A stretch of DNA of 64,000 nucleotides from Acinetobacter kookii (GCF_900096895.1 NZ_FMYO01000002.1:186001-250000), one strand, 5' to 3'; shown: positions 8,463-18,246, numbered from the stretch's first letter. The notes: generated from the letters alone by a model not told the origin. Translations and numbers: made by a program.

Positions 8463-10685
8463 ATGCCAAATACACCATCGACTCCAGCCGACATTTATCG
8501 CATTCGTGTTGCCGTACCCGTACATCTCTATGACTGTTTTGACTACACCTTAACGGCTGAACAATATCGGCAAGCTGAAGTTGGGGCACGTGTGGCCGTG
8601 TCGTTTGGACGGCAAAATCTGGTGGGCATTATTGTTGAAAAATTAACGGCCGATACCCCGATTGATCCGCGTTTTAAGCTCAAAGCCATCACTGAACTGC
8701 TGGATGACCAAGCGCTGTTGGATCAAAAAATTTTAAGCTTGCTCACCTGGTCCGCGCAATATTATCAATTTCCGGTTGGCGAAGTTTTTCAAAGCGCCCT
8801 GCCGACATTTTTACGTCAGGGCAAACCCTATAATTTATTGGCCCGCATGTGGAAAGTTCTAGATTTACATGCTGAAGACAAGCTGACACGCTCTGAAAAA
8901 CAGCAACAAGCCTATAAAGTGCTGAAATTACATCCTCAAGGCACCACAGAAAATATTTTAAATTTAGCCGGAATTGAAACGGCGACACTCAAAGCGCTGG
9001 AAAAGAAGGCGGTTGTACAATGCATTCTGGAACATCAGGACTTTCGCCCTCAACCGGTCACACTGGCACAAATGCCCTTAACCGCCAATGAAGATCAGAA
9101 AAAAGCCATTCAACAGGTGTTGAAAGCCCAGAAAAAATATCAGGCCTTTTTACTGGATGGCTTGACCGGAAGCGGTAAAACCGAAGTGTATTTGCAAATC
9201 ATGCAAGAGGTGCTGAAACAGGGCAAACAGGTCCTGGTTTTAGTGCCTGAAATTGGCCTGACCCCGCAGACCATCAGCCGGTTCCAGTCACGTTTTCATG
9301 GCAACATTGTACTGCTGCATTCAGGACTGAATGATTCCAAGCGCCTGCAAGCCTGGCAGGCTGCACAAACTGGCAAGGCTTCGATTATTTTAGGGACCCG
9401 TTCAGCCATTTATACGCCGCTGCCAAATCTGGGGCTGATCATTCTGGATGAAGAACACGACCTGTCGTTTAAGCAGCAGGAAGGCTTTCGTTACCATGCC
9501 CGTGATGTCGCGATGTACCGTGCCCATCTGGAAAACTGTCCGATTATTTTAGGCTCGGCGACACCGAGTATTGACAGCTATGCGCTGGTTGAAATGGGGA
9601 AAATGACCCGTTTAGAACTGAATCAGCGTGCCGGTGCGGCCGTCATGCCAAAGATTCATCTGATTGACCTGAAAATTGCGCAAAAACAGAATGGCATAAG
9701 CCAAAGCCTGATTGATGAAATTCAAAAACGTCTGGATAGAAAAGAACAGGTGCTGGTGTTTTTAAACCGTCGTGGTTATGCCCCGGTGCTGATTTGTGAA
9801 AGCTGTGCCTGGCAAGCCAAATGTCCGCATTGTGATGCCAACTTTACCGTGCATCGCCAGCCTTATCAGCATTTGCATTGTCATCACTGTGGCAGCATTC
9901 ACCGTCTGCCCGAGCAATGTCCGCAGTGCAACCATAGTGAATTAAAGCCGATTGGTCTCGGTACCGCCCAAGTGGAAGAAAACCTGCAACAGCTGTTCCC
10001 CCATTTCGACGTGATTCGGGTCGACCGCGATTCTACCAGCCGGGTCGGCAGCTGGCAAAAAATTTATGACAAGATTCAAAAAAGTGAACCGGTTGTTCTG
10101 CTTGGGACGCAAATGCTGGCCAAAGGACATCATTTTCCCTATGTCACTTTAGTGGCCATTTTAGATATTGATTCCGGCCTGCTCAGTGTCGATTTCCGTG
10201 CCACCGAACGCACGGCACAGCTGATCGTACAGGTTGCAGGGCGTGCCGGACGCGGTGAACGCAAAGGTGAAGTCTATTTGCAAACCCTGAGACCGGATCA
10301 CCCCCTATTAAATACCTTAATTGACAAGGATTACCGACATTTTGCCAGACAGACTTTAAAAGAACGTCAGGCTGCCTTATTGCCCCCTTTTCGTTATGCC
10401 GCTTTAATTCGCTGTGAATCGAAAAGTCAGGAACAGAACCAGGAATTTTTACAGCAGCATGCCCAGGCTTTAAGACAGGCTTCGGAAAACCTGATTGATG
10501 TCTGGGGGCCGATTCCTGCCCCGATGGAACGTAAGGCCGGACGTTATCAGGCACATATGGTGCTGTTGTCACAGGACCGGGCCCGATTACACTTTTATAT
10601 CCGTGGCTGGTGGCAAAATATGTTGCATCAAAAGCCCTCAGCCATGAAACTTACCCTCGATATAGATCCTCAGGAATTAAGCTAA
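8463..10685 (+). CDS. priA: Primosomal protein N' (replication restart helicase PriA)
   Basis: PriA recognises stalled or repaired forks and reloads the replicative helicase, working downstream of RecBCD repair. The 740-residue protein has an N-terminal 3'-end-binding domain, Walker A (LDGLTGSGKTEV, about residue 235), the DEEH box (ILDEEHD) and SF2 motifs (GSATPSID, VAGRAGRGERKG). A Cys-rich insertion, CESCAWQAKCPHC to HCHHCG to CPQC, binds two zinc ions in the family. It diverges from gspF across a 152-bp gap that should carry both promoters. The downstream antiporter gene is 59 bp away. Confidence 0.95.
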   Translation: MPNTPSTPADIYRIRVAVPVHLYDCFDYTLTAEQYRQAEVGARVAVSFGRQNLVGIIVEKLTADTPIDPRFKLKAITELLDDQALLDQKILSLLTWSAQYYQFPVGEVFQSALPTFLRQGKPYNLLARMWKVLDLHAEDKLTRSEKQQQAYKVLKLHPQGTTENILNLAGIETATLKALEKKAVVQCILEHQDFRPQPVTLAQMPLTANEDQKKAIQQVLKAQKKYQAFLLDGLTGSGKTEVYLQIMQEVLKQGKQVLVLVPEIGLTPQTISRFQSRFHGNIVLLHSGLNDSKRLQAWQAAQTGKASIILGTRSAIYTPLPNLGLIILDEEHDLSFKQQEGFRYHARDVAMYRAHLENCPIILGSATPSIDSYALVEMGKMTRLELNQRAGAAVMPKIHLIDLKIAQKQNGISQSLIDEIQKRLDRKEQVLVFLNRRGYAPVLICESCAWQAKCPHCDANFTVHRQPYQHLHCHHCGSIHRLPEQCPQCNHSELKPIGLGTAQVEENLQQLFPHFDVIRVDRDSTSRVGSWQKIYDKIQKSEPVVLLGTQMLAKGHHFPYVTLVAILDIDSGLLSVDFRATERTAQLIVQVAGRAGRGERKGEVYLQTLRPDHPLLNTLIDKDYRHFARQTLKERQAALLPPFRYAALIRCESKSQEQNQEFLQQHAQALRQASENLIDVWGPIPAPMERKAGRYQAHMVLLSQDRARLHFYIRGWWQNMLHQKPSAMKLTLDIDPQELS

Positions 10686-10744
10686 GTCAACGTTCATGCT
10701 TTGCTTAAATTTTTTGACATTAAAATAAAATCCAGGATGAACCG

Positions 10745-12586
10745 ATGTCGCTACTGTTACAAATTACGATTTTTCTGGGTGCTTCGCTACTTTTAGTGCC
10801 GCTCGCCAAGCGTTTTGGCATTGCCACGGTACTCGGCTATTTGTTTACAGGCATTCTGCTCGGTCCCAGCGTATTCAATATTGCCAGTGATCCGGAAGCG
10901 ATTCAGGAACTGGCCGAATTTGGCGTGATTTTGCTGATGTTCATTATTGGTCTGGAGCTGCGTCCACAACGGCTGTGGGAAATGCGCAAATCCATCTTCC
11001 TGATGGGCAGCCTGCAAGTCGGGATTACCGGGGTGATTCTGGCCATCCTGACTTTTTTTGTCTTAAACCAAAGCCTTTCTGCCAGCTTTGTCATTGGTAT
11101 GGCGCTGGCACTGTCCTCCACAGCCTTTGTGTTACAGCTGCTTTCAGAAAAGCAGCAACTCAACACCACCTTCGGGCAACAATCTTTTTCAATTTTATTG
11201 TTCCAGGATATTGCGGCCATTCCGCTCTTGGCGATTATTCCCTTATTGGCGGGTACCGAATCGACCCATCATGGGGTGGCGTATTTTGCTGCAATTATTG
11301 CAACTTTTAGCGGCCTGTTCCTGTTTAGCCGCTACATGATGCGTCCTTTTTTCCGCTTTGTGGCCAAAAGTGGCGCACATGAACTGATTACCGCCGTCGG
11401 TTTATTTATTGTGCTGGGCGTGGTGGCATTGATGGATGTGCTCGGCATCAGCACGACCCTCGGCGCTTTCTTAACCGGGGTGTTGCTGGCCGACTCTGAA
11501 TTCCGACATGAGCTTGAAGCCAGTATTGCACCGTTTAAAGGGCTGCTGCTGGGCTTATTCTTCATGACGGTGGGCATGACCACACAATTGTCACTGCTGG
11601 TGGATATGCCCTGGCTGATTATTGGCGGTGCACTCATTTTAATGCTGGTCAAAAGCGTGACCCTGACGACCATTGCCCGCTATCTAAACTATTCATGGCG
11701 CAACAGCTTGCTGCTTGCGACCTGTCTGGCTCAAGGCGGTGAATTTGCCTTTGTGGTGCTGAAAGTCGCAATGAGTGAAAAATTACTCACTCAAGCCATG
11801 CTTGAGCCGTTGACCTTGATTGTGACCCTTTCCATGGTACTCACCCCAATGTTGTACTGGATCATCAGCAGCTGGATTATTCCTTTAATAGATAAAGAAA
11901 AAGCCCCGGTCTATGATGAAATTCCAGACATCCACAACCCGATGATCATTGCCGGCTTTGGCCGTTTCGGACAGATCATTGCCCGTATTGCCCATTTACA
12001 GCACCAGTCTTTTACTGCCATTGACAGTAATCTGGAAAAAGTCGATTTCGTGCGCAACTATGGCGGCACGGTATACTATGGTGATGCCACACAACCCGAT
12101 ATTTTACGTTCCGCAGGCATTGAACACGCCAAAGTTTTTGTCCTGGCGATTGATGATATTGAAGACTCCATGAATGTGGCGCGCCATATTCGTTTAAACT
12201 ATCCCAATCTGAAACTTTTGGTACGCGCCCGAGACCGCCATCATGTGCATTTACTGCGGGATTTGGGGGTCGAACAGATCTGGCGTGAAACCTATTTATC
12301 CTCGCTGGGCATGGCTTATCGCGCTTTACGTGAATTAGAGATCAGCGAAGAAGATGCGTATAAGAGTATTGAACTGTTCCGTGATTACGATGAGAAATTA
12401 TTGCTTCAACAGCAACGGGTTTATACTGATGAACAGAAAATTTATGAAACCCATCGTAATGCACTGGCAGAACTGGAACATCTATTTGAAAGTGATGCGC
12501 AAATTCGTCAAGAACCCACTGGCGTCAATTTACAACGCGGTCTAGAACATCAGCGTATTGATGTCACAAGAGATGATAGTAACTAG
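10745..12586 (+). CDS. CPA2-family cation:proton antiporter (KefB/KefC-like)
   Basis: This 613-residue inner-membrane protein has about twelve helices forming a Na_H_exchanger domain (residues 5-375), with GYLFTGILLGPSVF and FGVILLMFIIGLELRP near the N-terminus. A cytoplasmic RCK/TrkA-N domain (about 400-520) has the nucleotide-binding motif GFGRFGQ and the acidic DSNLEKVDF. That layout matches KefB/KefC K+/H+ efflux systems. Glutathione gating cannot be confirmed, and no kefF/kefG partner gene lies next to it. An acidic, polar tail of about 60 residues ends the protein. Confidence 0.82.
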   Translation: MSLLLQITIFLGASLLLVPLAKRFGIATVLGYLFTGILLGPSVFNIASDPEAIQELAEFGVILLMFIIGLELRPQRLWEMRKSIFLMGSLQVGITGVILAILTFFVLNQSLSASFVIGMALALSSTAFVLQLLSEKQQLNTTFGQQSFSILLFQDIAAIPLLAIIPLLAGTESTHHGVAYFAAIIATFSGLFLFSRYMMRPFFRFVAKSGAHELITAVGLFIVLGVVALMDVLGISTTLGAFLTGVLLADSEFRHELEASIAPFKGLLLGLFFMTVGMTTQLSLLVDMPWLIIGGALILMLVKSVTLTTIARYLNYSWRNSLLLATCLAQGGEFAFVVLKVAMSEKLLTQAMLEPLTLIVTLSMVLTPMLYWIISSWIIPLIDKEKAPVYDEIPDIHNPMIIAGFGRFGQIIARIAHLQHQSFTAIDSNLEKVDFVRNYGGTVYYGDATQPDILRSAGIEHAKVFVLAIDDIEDSMNVARHIRLNYPNLKLLVRARDRHHVHLLRDLGVEQIWRETYLSSLGMAYRALRELEISEEDAYKSIELFRDYDEKLLLQQQRVYTDEQKIYETHRNALAELEHLFESDAQIRQEPTGVNLQRGLEHQRIDVTRDDSN

Positions 12587-12636
12587 CTTGTGTTTTACAA
12601 TATAGACACCATTAACACGGGCTATTGGAGAAATTT

Positions 12637-13512
12637 ATGTCTGAATTACGTCAACGCTTTTATATTGAAAATTGCCCGATTCGTGGTGAAGTCGTCCATC
12701 TGGAAAGCGTTTTGCAAACAATTCTCGCGCAGCGTGATTATCCGCAAGCCATTCAAATTCTTTTGGGGGAAATGCTCAGCGCTACCGCCTTGTTAGCGAG
12801 CACCCTGAAAATTAAAGGCCGGATCAGCCTGCAAATTCAGGCAGCGGGCACCTTCAAATGGGCAATGGCGGAATGTAATCATTTAGGCCAGTTACGCGCA
12901 TCAGCCGATTATGAAGAAGATCCGCGTTTTTTTCAGGCGGAAAACAGCAGCACGGTGTTTAATGCCCTGGTCAATCCGGTACTGTTTATTAATATCGAGC
13001 CTGAATTTGGTGAACGCTATCAGGGTATTATTGCGCTTGAGCATGATACCTTGGCCGGCTGTTTAATGCAGTATTATGATTTATCAGCACAAATTCCAAC
13101 AAAAATTGTGTTGGCGAGTACAACTGAACGCTCTGGCGGTCTGCTGATTCAACTCTTGCCACGCAATAGTGAAGAAGAGCAGCAACGTGTGGATGAAGAC
13201 CTTTGGCCACGTCTCACCATGCTGACCGAAACCTTAAAAGCCGAAGAACTCACAGATCTTGAACCGACTGAAATTCTTTACCGTTTATATAATGAAGAAG
13301 ATGTGCGTTTACCCGAAGCTGAACGATTAAGCTTTGGCTGTACCTGTTCTAAAGAACGCTGTGCCAATGCCCTGATTCAAATTGGTGTAGAGGCAGTGCG
13401 TGAAACTTTAGAGTTCCAGAATCCGATTACCATGGATTGCCAGTTCTGCAGCACTCGCTACACATTTACTGCCGAAGAAGCTTTTGGTTTATTTGGTAAA
13501 CACCTCAGTTGA
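12637..13512 (+). CDS. hslO: Redox-regulated chaperone Hsp33
   Basis: Hsp33 is a cytoplasmic holdase switched on when oxidants release zinc from its C-terminal cysteines. With the ATG at 12637 the protein has 291 residues. The GGAG 7 bp upstream fixes this start, and the longer frame from 12625 lacks such a site. The zinc ligands are CTC (Cys235, Cys237) and CQFC (Cys268, Cys271), matching E. coli spacing. It follows the antiporter by 50 bp on the same strand and ends at a clear terminator. Confidence 0.95.
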   Translation: MSELRQRFYIENCPIRGEVVHLESVLQTILAQRDYPQAIQILLGEMLSATALLASTLKIKGRISLQIQAAGTFKWAMAECNHLGQLRASADYEEDPRFFQAENSSTVFNALVNPVLFINIEPEFGERYQGIIALEHDTLAGCLMQYYDLSAQIPTKIVLASTTERSGGLLIQLLPRNSEEEQQRVDEDLWPRLTMLTETLKAEELTDLEPTEILYRLYNEEDVRLPEAERLSFGCTCSKERCANALIQIGVEAVRETLEFQNPITMDCQFCSTRYTFTAEEAFGLFGKHLS

Positions 13513-13534
13513 TTTTATTCAAGTGAACAACATC

Positions 13535-13563
13535 AGGACAGCTATAATCGCTGTCCTTTTTTT
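13535..13563 (+). terminator. Intrinsic terminator after hslO
   Basis: AGGACAGC, loop TATAATC, then GCTGTCCT is a perfect 8-bp stem followed by TTTTTT, 22 bp past the hslO stop. Confidence 0.85.
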
Positions 13564-13745
13564 ATCTTCGCAAAAAATTAAAAATAAAATCCATTATTTT
13601 CTTATCCTTTTTTACCTCATTTTTTTACACTTGTATTTTAAATATTTTAGCGTAAAATTTCATTTCAAAATAAAGCAGAACAATCTCAAATAATGCTTTA
13701 TTTTTAATGCATAAAAATAAATTAATAATTGGAAATATTGACCAC

Positions 13746-14201
13746 ATGAACACAAAAATAATGCTTAGTCTATTATTACTGCTGACCTGTCCTTTTATTC
13801 ATGCAAAAGCCCTTGATTTAGTGGGTACATGGAAAGCGATTGATGATAAAACAGGATATGCCCGTGCTGACGTTCTGATCACCAAGAAAGAAAATGGAGG
13901 GTATCTGGGAACAATTATCCAGGTCCATGCCATTCCAAACCGTACCGCCATTGATCATTGTGAAAAATGCAAAGGTGCACTCAAAAATGCCCCTCTGATT
14001 GGCTTACCGATCTTGTCAGGATTTAGGCAAAATCCTAAAAAGACAGATGAATTTATTGATGGTCAGGTACTTGATCCCCTTTCAGGTCATGTCTATCAAG
14101 GTAAGGGACGTCTCAATACACGAGGCAATGTCCTGACCTTACGCGGCTTTATTGGAGCCAGTTTGCTCGGCCGGACCGTTTCCTGGATTAGAGTGGATTA
14201 A
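13746..14201 (+). CDS. DUF2147 exported protein (first copy)
   Basis: This 151-residue protein has a signal peptide (MNTKIMLSLLLLLTCPFIHAKA), so it is probably periplasmic. The mature part carries the DUF2147 pattern: LVGTWKAIDDKTGYARADV near the start, a Cys pair spaced CEKC, the LIGLPILSGFR segment, VLDPLSGHVYQGKGR, and LRGFIGASLLGRTVSWIR at the end. Its function is unknown; structures of the family show a lipocalin-like barrel. I start at 13746 because the signal peptide begins there, and the 13-codon extension upstream has no ribosome site. A paralogue follows 431 bp downstream. Confidence 0.8.
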   Translation: MNTKIMLSLLLLLTCPFIHAKALDLVGTWKAIDDKTGYARADVLITKKENGGYLGTIIQVHAIPNRTAIDHCEKCKGALKNAPLIGLPILSGFRQNPKKTDEFIDGQVLDPLSGHVYQGKGRLNTRGNVLTLRGFIGASLLGRTVSWIRVD

Positions 14202-14632
14202 CATGCTATTCATTCAGCACAAGTTTTTATCTCTGTCCTGTTAGAAACTTGTGCATCCTCCACATTTACAATCCCAAAATCCAGTGCAACATTCATCTCT
14301 ATAGCCAATCCATAAATTATTCTTTTTTATTCACTTAGATATATCAAAAGATAAATTTCATGATTAAAACCCATAAAAGTAATAATTTTTTCTCATGAAA
14401 AGCCATATTCTGCATTCCGGTAAAATATTAATTGAATAAAATTTTAAATCTTTAATATCAAGTTCGGGTGTTTTTTAATCAAAAGGAAATTAAAAAATAA
14501 AACACACAACACTCCCCTTTATTTATGTGACTTATTTAGCAATTTAATCATTTGATTTTATAGATACTTATCGCTATAAATTAGGCGTTTTACTCTAAAA
14601 ATATAAAACATTCATTTCAACAGGGGGAATTA
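14202..14632. other. Gene-free A/T-rich gap between the two DUF2147 genes
   Basis: No reading frame of useful length, tRNA or strong hairpin was seen. It probably holds the promoter of the second DUF2147 gene in the A/T-rich stretch before 14620. Confidence 0.6.
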
Positions 14633-15094
14633 GTGAAGAATTTATATAAAGGGATTTTGACCGGGGTAATTTTAGCTGCTGTTTCATCTTTCAGTTTTGC
14701 TGAAAATGATCCATTGGTGGGCAAATGGAAAACCATTGATGATCGTACTGGTTATTCACGTGCCGATGTAGAAATCAGTAAAAAACCGGATGGCACCTAT
14801 GAAGGTATCATCGTCGAAACCCGGAATGTGCCGGGTACAGAAAAGATGGTCATCTGTACAAACTGTCCGGGCAACTTAAAAAATAAACCATTTATTGGCT
14901 TACCTTTTATTTGGGGATTTAAACAAAATCCAGATAATCCACGCGAATTTAATAATGGTCGCGTACTTGATCCGATTGGCGGCAAAGTTTACAAAGGCAA
15001 GGCTCGTTTAAGCAGCAATGGTAAGCGTTTAACCATTCGTGGTTTTGTCGGCGTTTCCGTCATTGGTCGTAGCGTGACCTGGATTAAACATTGA
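14633..15094 (+). CDS. DUF2147 exported protein (second copy)
   Basis: A paralogue of the preceding gene, with 153 residues starting at GTG with GGGGG seven bases upstream. A signal peptide (MKNLYKGILTGVILAAVSSFSFAEN) targets it to the periplasm. The mature part shares the framework of the first copy: VGKWKTIDDRTGYSRADV, a CTNC pair, FIGLPFIWGFKQNP, VLDPIGGKVYKGKARL and IRGFVGVSVIGRSVTWI. Conserved blocks are near-identical while the connecting segments differ, so the duplication is old rather than recent. Its own upstream gap and terminator suggest independent expression. Function unknown. Confidence 0.85.
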   Translation: MKNLYKGILTGVILAAVSSFSFAENDPLVGKWKTIDDRTGYSRADVEISKKPDGTYEGIIVETRNVPGTEKMVICTNCPGNLKNKPFIGLPFIWGFKQNPDNPREFNNGRVLDPIGGKVYKGKARLSSNGKRLTIRGFVGVSVIGRSVTWIKH

Positions 15095-15112
15095 TCTTAT
15101 TCATAATTTTCG

Positions 15113-15137
15113 AAGGTCCCTATTGAGGGGCCTTTTT
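15113..15137 (+). terminator. Intrinsic terminator after the second DUF2147 gene
   Basis: AAGGTCCC, loop TATTGA, then GGGGCCTT pairs over 8 bp (one G:T) and is followed by TTTTT. Confidence 0.8.
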
Positions 15138-15235
15138 TGTCATGATTTGAAACAATAAGGTACAGATCTATACTGTTTCAAATTTATGAAAGGCATAATA
15201 ATGATTAAAACATAATCAATTTTATCTTCTTATTT

Positions 15236-16201
15236 ATGTCTAAAAGTCATTACGAAGTTCTTGGCATTAGTCGCAATGCCACACAGGATCAAATAAAGAA
15301 AGCTTACCGGAAACTGGCCCGAAAATACCATCCTGATGTTAGCAAAGAGAGTGATGCTGAAGAAAAGATGCAAAGCATTAATGTTGCCTATGACACCTTA
15401 AGCAACGAAGAAAAAAAAGCCGAATATGATTTTCAGCTGGATCATCCTGAAGCTTTTTATCAATCCGGGGCACAGACAGGAACCGGTGGTTTTGACAATA
15501 CCCAGTTCTATCGGCAGGGCTTTAATCAGCAACATTCCGGTTTTAGTGGCTTTGAAGATCTGTTTGGACGTTTTGGTTCGGGTTTTGGTGGTAGTAACTA
15601 TCAATACCAGAACCAGCAAAGACAGCAACAGCGCAGTTATCAAGGCGAAGATCAGCATGCCAGTATAGAAATTGATCCTGAAATTGCTTATCACGGTACA
15701 ACCCAACGGATTACCTTGCAGATTCCCACTTTAAATGCCTATGGAGAACCTGAAGTTCAACGCAAGACCTTGCAGGTGAAAATCCCCAAAGGCATGAAAG
15801 AAGGTCAACACATTCGTCTGAATGGCCAAGGTCAGAGTGGCATTAATGGCGGCAAAAATGGGGATTTGTACATTGAAATTCACTATAAGGATACTGCTCA
15901 AATTCGAGTAGAAGGTGCCGATATTTATTACAGCGTGAATATTGCCCCCTGGGAAGCTGCACTGGGGCAAAGTATCGAAATCTCTACGCCCGAAGGTAAA
16001 AAAATTCAGGTAAATGTGCCTAAAAATGCCAAAACCGGTCAACAGTTAAGGCTTAAGGACCAAGGGATTCCTAGCAAAGTCCCCGGCCATCTCTACCTGG
16101 TTTTAAATATTGTGTATCCAGCTGCACAAACTGAACATGAACAGCAGGCTTATCAAGCTTTTTCCGAAGCTTTTGCAACATTTAAGCCGCGCAATGATTA
16201 A
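15236..16201 (+). CDS. cbpA: DnaJ-like co-chaperone / curved-DNA-binding protein CbpA
   Basis: This 321-residue type II J-protein works with DnaK, and CbpA homologues also bind curved DNA in the nucleoid. An N-terminal J domain carries HPD at 32-34. A Gly/Phe/Gln-rich linker (about 75-140, with runs of QQRQQQR type) follows. Two C-terminal substrate-binding domains (about 143-310) include VKIPKGMKEGQHIRL and VNVPKNAKTGQQLRL. The zinc-finger CxxCxGxG repeats of DnaJ are absent, which separates it from DnaJ. cbpM follows 10 bp downstream. Confidence 0.9.
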   Translation: MSKSHYEVLGISRNATQDQIKKAYRKLARKYHPDVSKESDAEEKMQSINVAYDTLSNEEKKAEYDFQLDHPEAFYQSGAQTGTGGFDNTQFYRQGFNQQHSGFSGFEDLFGRFGSGFGGSNYQYQNQQRQQQRSYQGEDQHASIEIDPEIAYHGTTQRITLQIPTLNAYGEPEVQRKTLQVKIPKGMKEGQHIRLNGQGQSGINGGKNGDLYIEIHYKDTAQIRVEGADIYYSVNIAPWEAALGQSIEISTPEGKKIQVNVPKNAKTGQQLRLKDQGIPSKVPGHLYLVLNIVYPAAQTEHEQQAYQAFSEAFATFKPRND

Positions 16202-16211
16202 GGAGAACATC

Positions 16212-16550
16212 ATGACGACTATTCATTATCGTGAAATTATATCTGATGAGTTTAATCCTGCAGATGTCATTGATGAACATTACAGTTTTGATTTAAAGCA
16301 TTTTGCTGATGCGTGCGGGCAAAGTCCGGAATGGGTTTTACAACTCCTTGAATACGATATTCTGGACACGCGTCCAGAAGAAAGAATTCATCAATTTTTT
16401 GGTGATGATGTTTCGCGTGCACGTCGGGCCTACCGTTTGCAGCGCGACTTCGATGCCAGCTTTTCTGCGGTGGCAATGATGCTCGATTTGATTGATGAAG
16501 TGCAACAATTACGTAAACAGGTCAAGCACTTAAATGTAAAAGGCAATTAA
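16212..16550 (+). CDS. cbpM: CbpM-like chaperone modulator
   Basis: This 112-residue protein directly follows cbpA and is probably its specific inhibitor; CbpM binds the CbpA J domain in E. coli. The core ARRAYRLQRDFDASFSAVAMMLDLIDEVQQLRKQV is the conserved MerR-like helical end of the family. The start is the ATG at 16212 with AGGAG eight bases before it. The frame also runs back into cbpA, but that part is spurious. Residues 26-60 are less conserved. Confidence 0.85.
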   Translation: MTTIHYREIISDEFNPADVIDEHYSFDLKHFADACGQSPEWVLQLLEYDILDTRPEERIHQFFGDDVSRARRAYRLQRDFDASFSAVAMMLDLIDEVQQLRKQVKHLNVKGN

Positions 16551-16566
16551 GGCTACTTTGCTGTCT

Positions 16567-16605
16567 CCACCGTACCTTTTATAGATCAGGTATGTGGTGG
16601 TTATT
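16567..16605 (+). terminator. Probable terminator after cbpM
   Basis: CCACCGTACCT and AGGTATGTGGTGG form an imperfect stem around TTTATAGATC, followed by TTATTTTATT. Mismatches in the middle make this weaker than others in the window. Confidence 0.5.
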
Positions 16606-16643
16606 TTATTCTGAAATTCAACGCTGGAGAATAATCTAGGCTT

Positions 16644-16901
16644 ATGAAAACCAAAGAATGCAATAAGAAAGTGAAGAGAATGTTTCCTGAACATCAGGAA
16701 TTGATCCATAAACTACGGCATGATGATCCTCATTTCGCAAAAATATTTGAGAGTCATCAGGAACTCGATAAGGAGATCGCCCAGCTGGAGCTTAATCCGG
16801 TGAATTTAATTAATGATGATATTGATTCATTAAAGCGCAAGAAACTTAAAATGAAAGATGAAATTTATAAAATTCTGTCCCAGAATGCTCAAGCAGGGTA
16901 A
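16644..16901 (+). CDS. YdcH-like (DUF465) small coiled-coil protein
   Basis: This short charged helical protein has the YdcH/DUF465 pattern: MFPEHQELIHKLRHDDPHF, then a heptad-rich middle, then a KRKKLKMKDEIYKIL end. Homology begins at the second methionine (16680, giving 73 residues), so the first 12 residues (MKTKECNKKVKR) may not be translated. Neither start has a convincing ribosome site. The family's function is unknown. It sits alone between cbpM and the convergent corA-like gene. Confidence 0.75.
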   Translation: MKTKECNKKVKRMFPEHQELIHKLRHDDPHFAKIFESHQELDKEIAQLELNPVNLINDDIDSLKRKKLKMKDEIYKILSQNAQAG

Positions 16902-16997
16902 TCTTGTCGCAAACAGCCAATGGCCAAGACCATTCTGGATTTAATTGAGCTGTACTGATGGCACAGCAAACACAGTAAGTCTGGATAAAAATATGAT

Positions 16998-17033
16998 AAA
17001 AACTGACCTACTATTTAAACTTGGTCAGTTTTT
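16998..17033 (-). terminator. Terminator overlapping the 3' end of the corA-like gene
   Basis: On the minus strand AAAAACTGACC and GGTCAGTTTTT form an 11-bp stem ending in a T-run. The first arm lies inside the last codons of the corA-like gene. Confidence 0.65.
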
Positions 17034-18246
17034 CCACTTCTTTCATGGTTTCTTTGACCGATTGCTTAATCGGCTGATAGTTTAAAAACCAGAACAGGTT
17101 CACGTGTTGATCCTGATGCTGTTGGGCCAGTAAATCGATGACGCTCTTTTCCCCACGCCCCACCAGATGGCGACGATAAAAATAATAAACCAGCAGTAGT
17201 GTAGTAAGCAGCATCACAATCAGCATGCTCCAGAACCCGGTTGGAGATTTTAAGCCTGGAATAAACTCAAAATTCATTCCATACACCCCAGTCAATAAGG
17301 TTAAAGGGGCAAATATTGCGGTAATAATGGCCAGAATACGCATATTTTCGTTGGTCTGGTTGGCAATTGCAGAGAAATGCAAATCGATGGCTGCCTGAAT
17401 GGAAGCACGCAGTCGAACTGTATGCTTTTGAATTCGTTCAACATGGCTAACTAAATCATTCATCCGCACCAGCATAATGTCTTGCCGTTCAGATTTTTTC
17501 TTGCCTTTTAAATGGGGGTAATTATCGACAATTTCATCGCGTAGCTCTTGTAAGGTATCAATCTGTTCTTCGCAGAGATTCTCCACTTGTTGAAAAGACA
17601 TGCTTTCCTGTAATAACTGATCCCATTTGGTAAATCTGCGATGGCCCTGCAGTAATTCTTGCTGCCAAAACTCTACACGTCGGGTCAAAGGTACACGCAA
17701 ATCTAAATAGCCATCTACAATGCTATTCAGTAAGCGTAAAGCCAAATCTAAAGGTGTAGTAGAAACTTTACGTGATTTGTTTTGCTCTTGCACAGAACGG
17801 GTAAAATTCATTTCTATCCGTGAGATATAATTCTCAACTGCCCTATTGCCTTGTTCACGTACCGTAATCAGCACCTGAGGCGTCATGATAAAACTCACCG
17901 GTGTGGTGGCTAGACCAAACATCTTTTCATGCTGTTCCAGCGCTTGTGCTCCGGTTTTTATATCGTCATCCGGAGTGATCAGTTTACGGAAAATCAGCAG
18001 GTCATAATCTTCCAGAGTATCGAAGCTGCAGGGATGCTCCAGATTTAAAATATCTTTCACATGAAATTCATTTAATATCAGCTGAGTATATTGATAGATT
18101 TCTTTTTGCCACTCATCCGCACGATTTACCACATCTTCCCGAGTGCAATCAATCCACAGGAAGACCGGTTCAGCAGTAGCATTTTGGTCTTTTTGTACAA
18201 AAATATGCTGTTCGGTGGGATGTTGGTAGAAATAATAAACCTGCAT
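17011..18246 (-). CDS. CorA-family divalent-cation transporter
   Basis: This 411-residue protein has a large cytoplasmic N-terminal domain with long helices and two C-terminal membrane helices. The first ends with the signature YGMNFE, the CorA selectivity GMN motif, at about residue 325. CorA proteins form pentameric Mg2+ (also Co2+/Ni2+) channels. A long charged tail of about 45 residues after the second helix, ending VEKLTKFK, is longer than in E. coli CorA. The sequence is closer to the divergent CorA/ZntB group, so the ion transported is not certain. It is a single gene with its own terminator. Confidence 0.85.
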   Translation of the reverse strand: MQVYYFYQHPTEQHIFVQKDQNATAEPVFLWIDCTREDVVNRADEWQKEIYQYTQLILNEFHVKDILNLEHPCSFDTLEDYDLLIFRKLITPDDDIKTGAQALEQHEKMFGLATTPVSFIMTPQVLITVREQGNRAVENYISRIEMNFTRSVQEQNKSRKVSTTPLDLALRLLNSIVDGYLDLRVPLTRRVEFWQQELLQGHRRFTKWDQLLQESMSFQQVENLCEEQIDTLQELRDEIVDNYPHLKGKKKSERQDIMLVRMNDLVSHVERIQKHTVRLRASIQAAIDLHFSAIANQTNENMRILAIITAIFAPLTLLTGVYGMNFEFIPGLKSPTGFWSMLIVMLLTTLLLVYYFYRRHLVGRGEKSVIDLLAQQHQDQHVNLFWFLNYQPIKQSVKETMKEVEKLTKFK

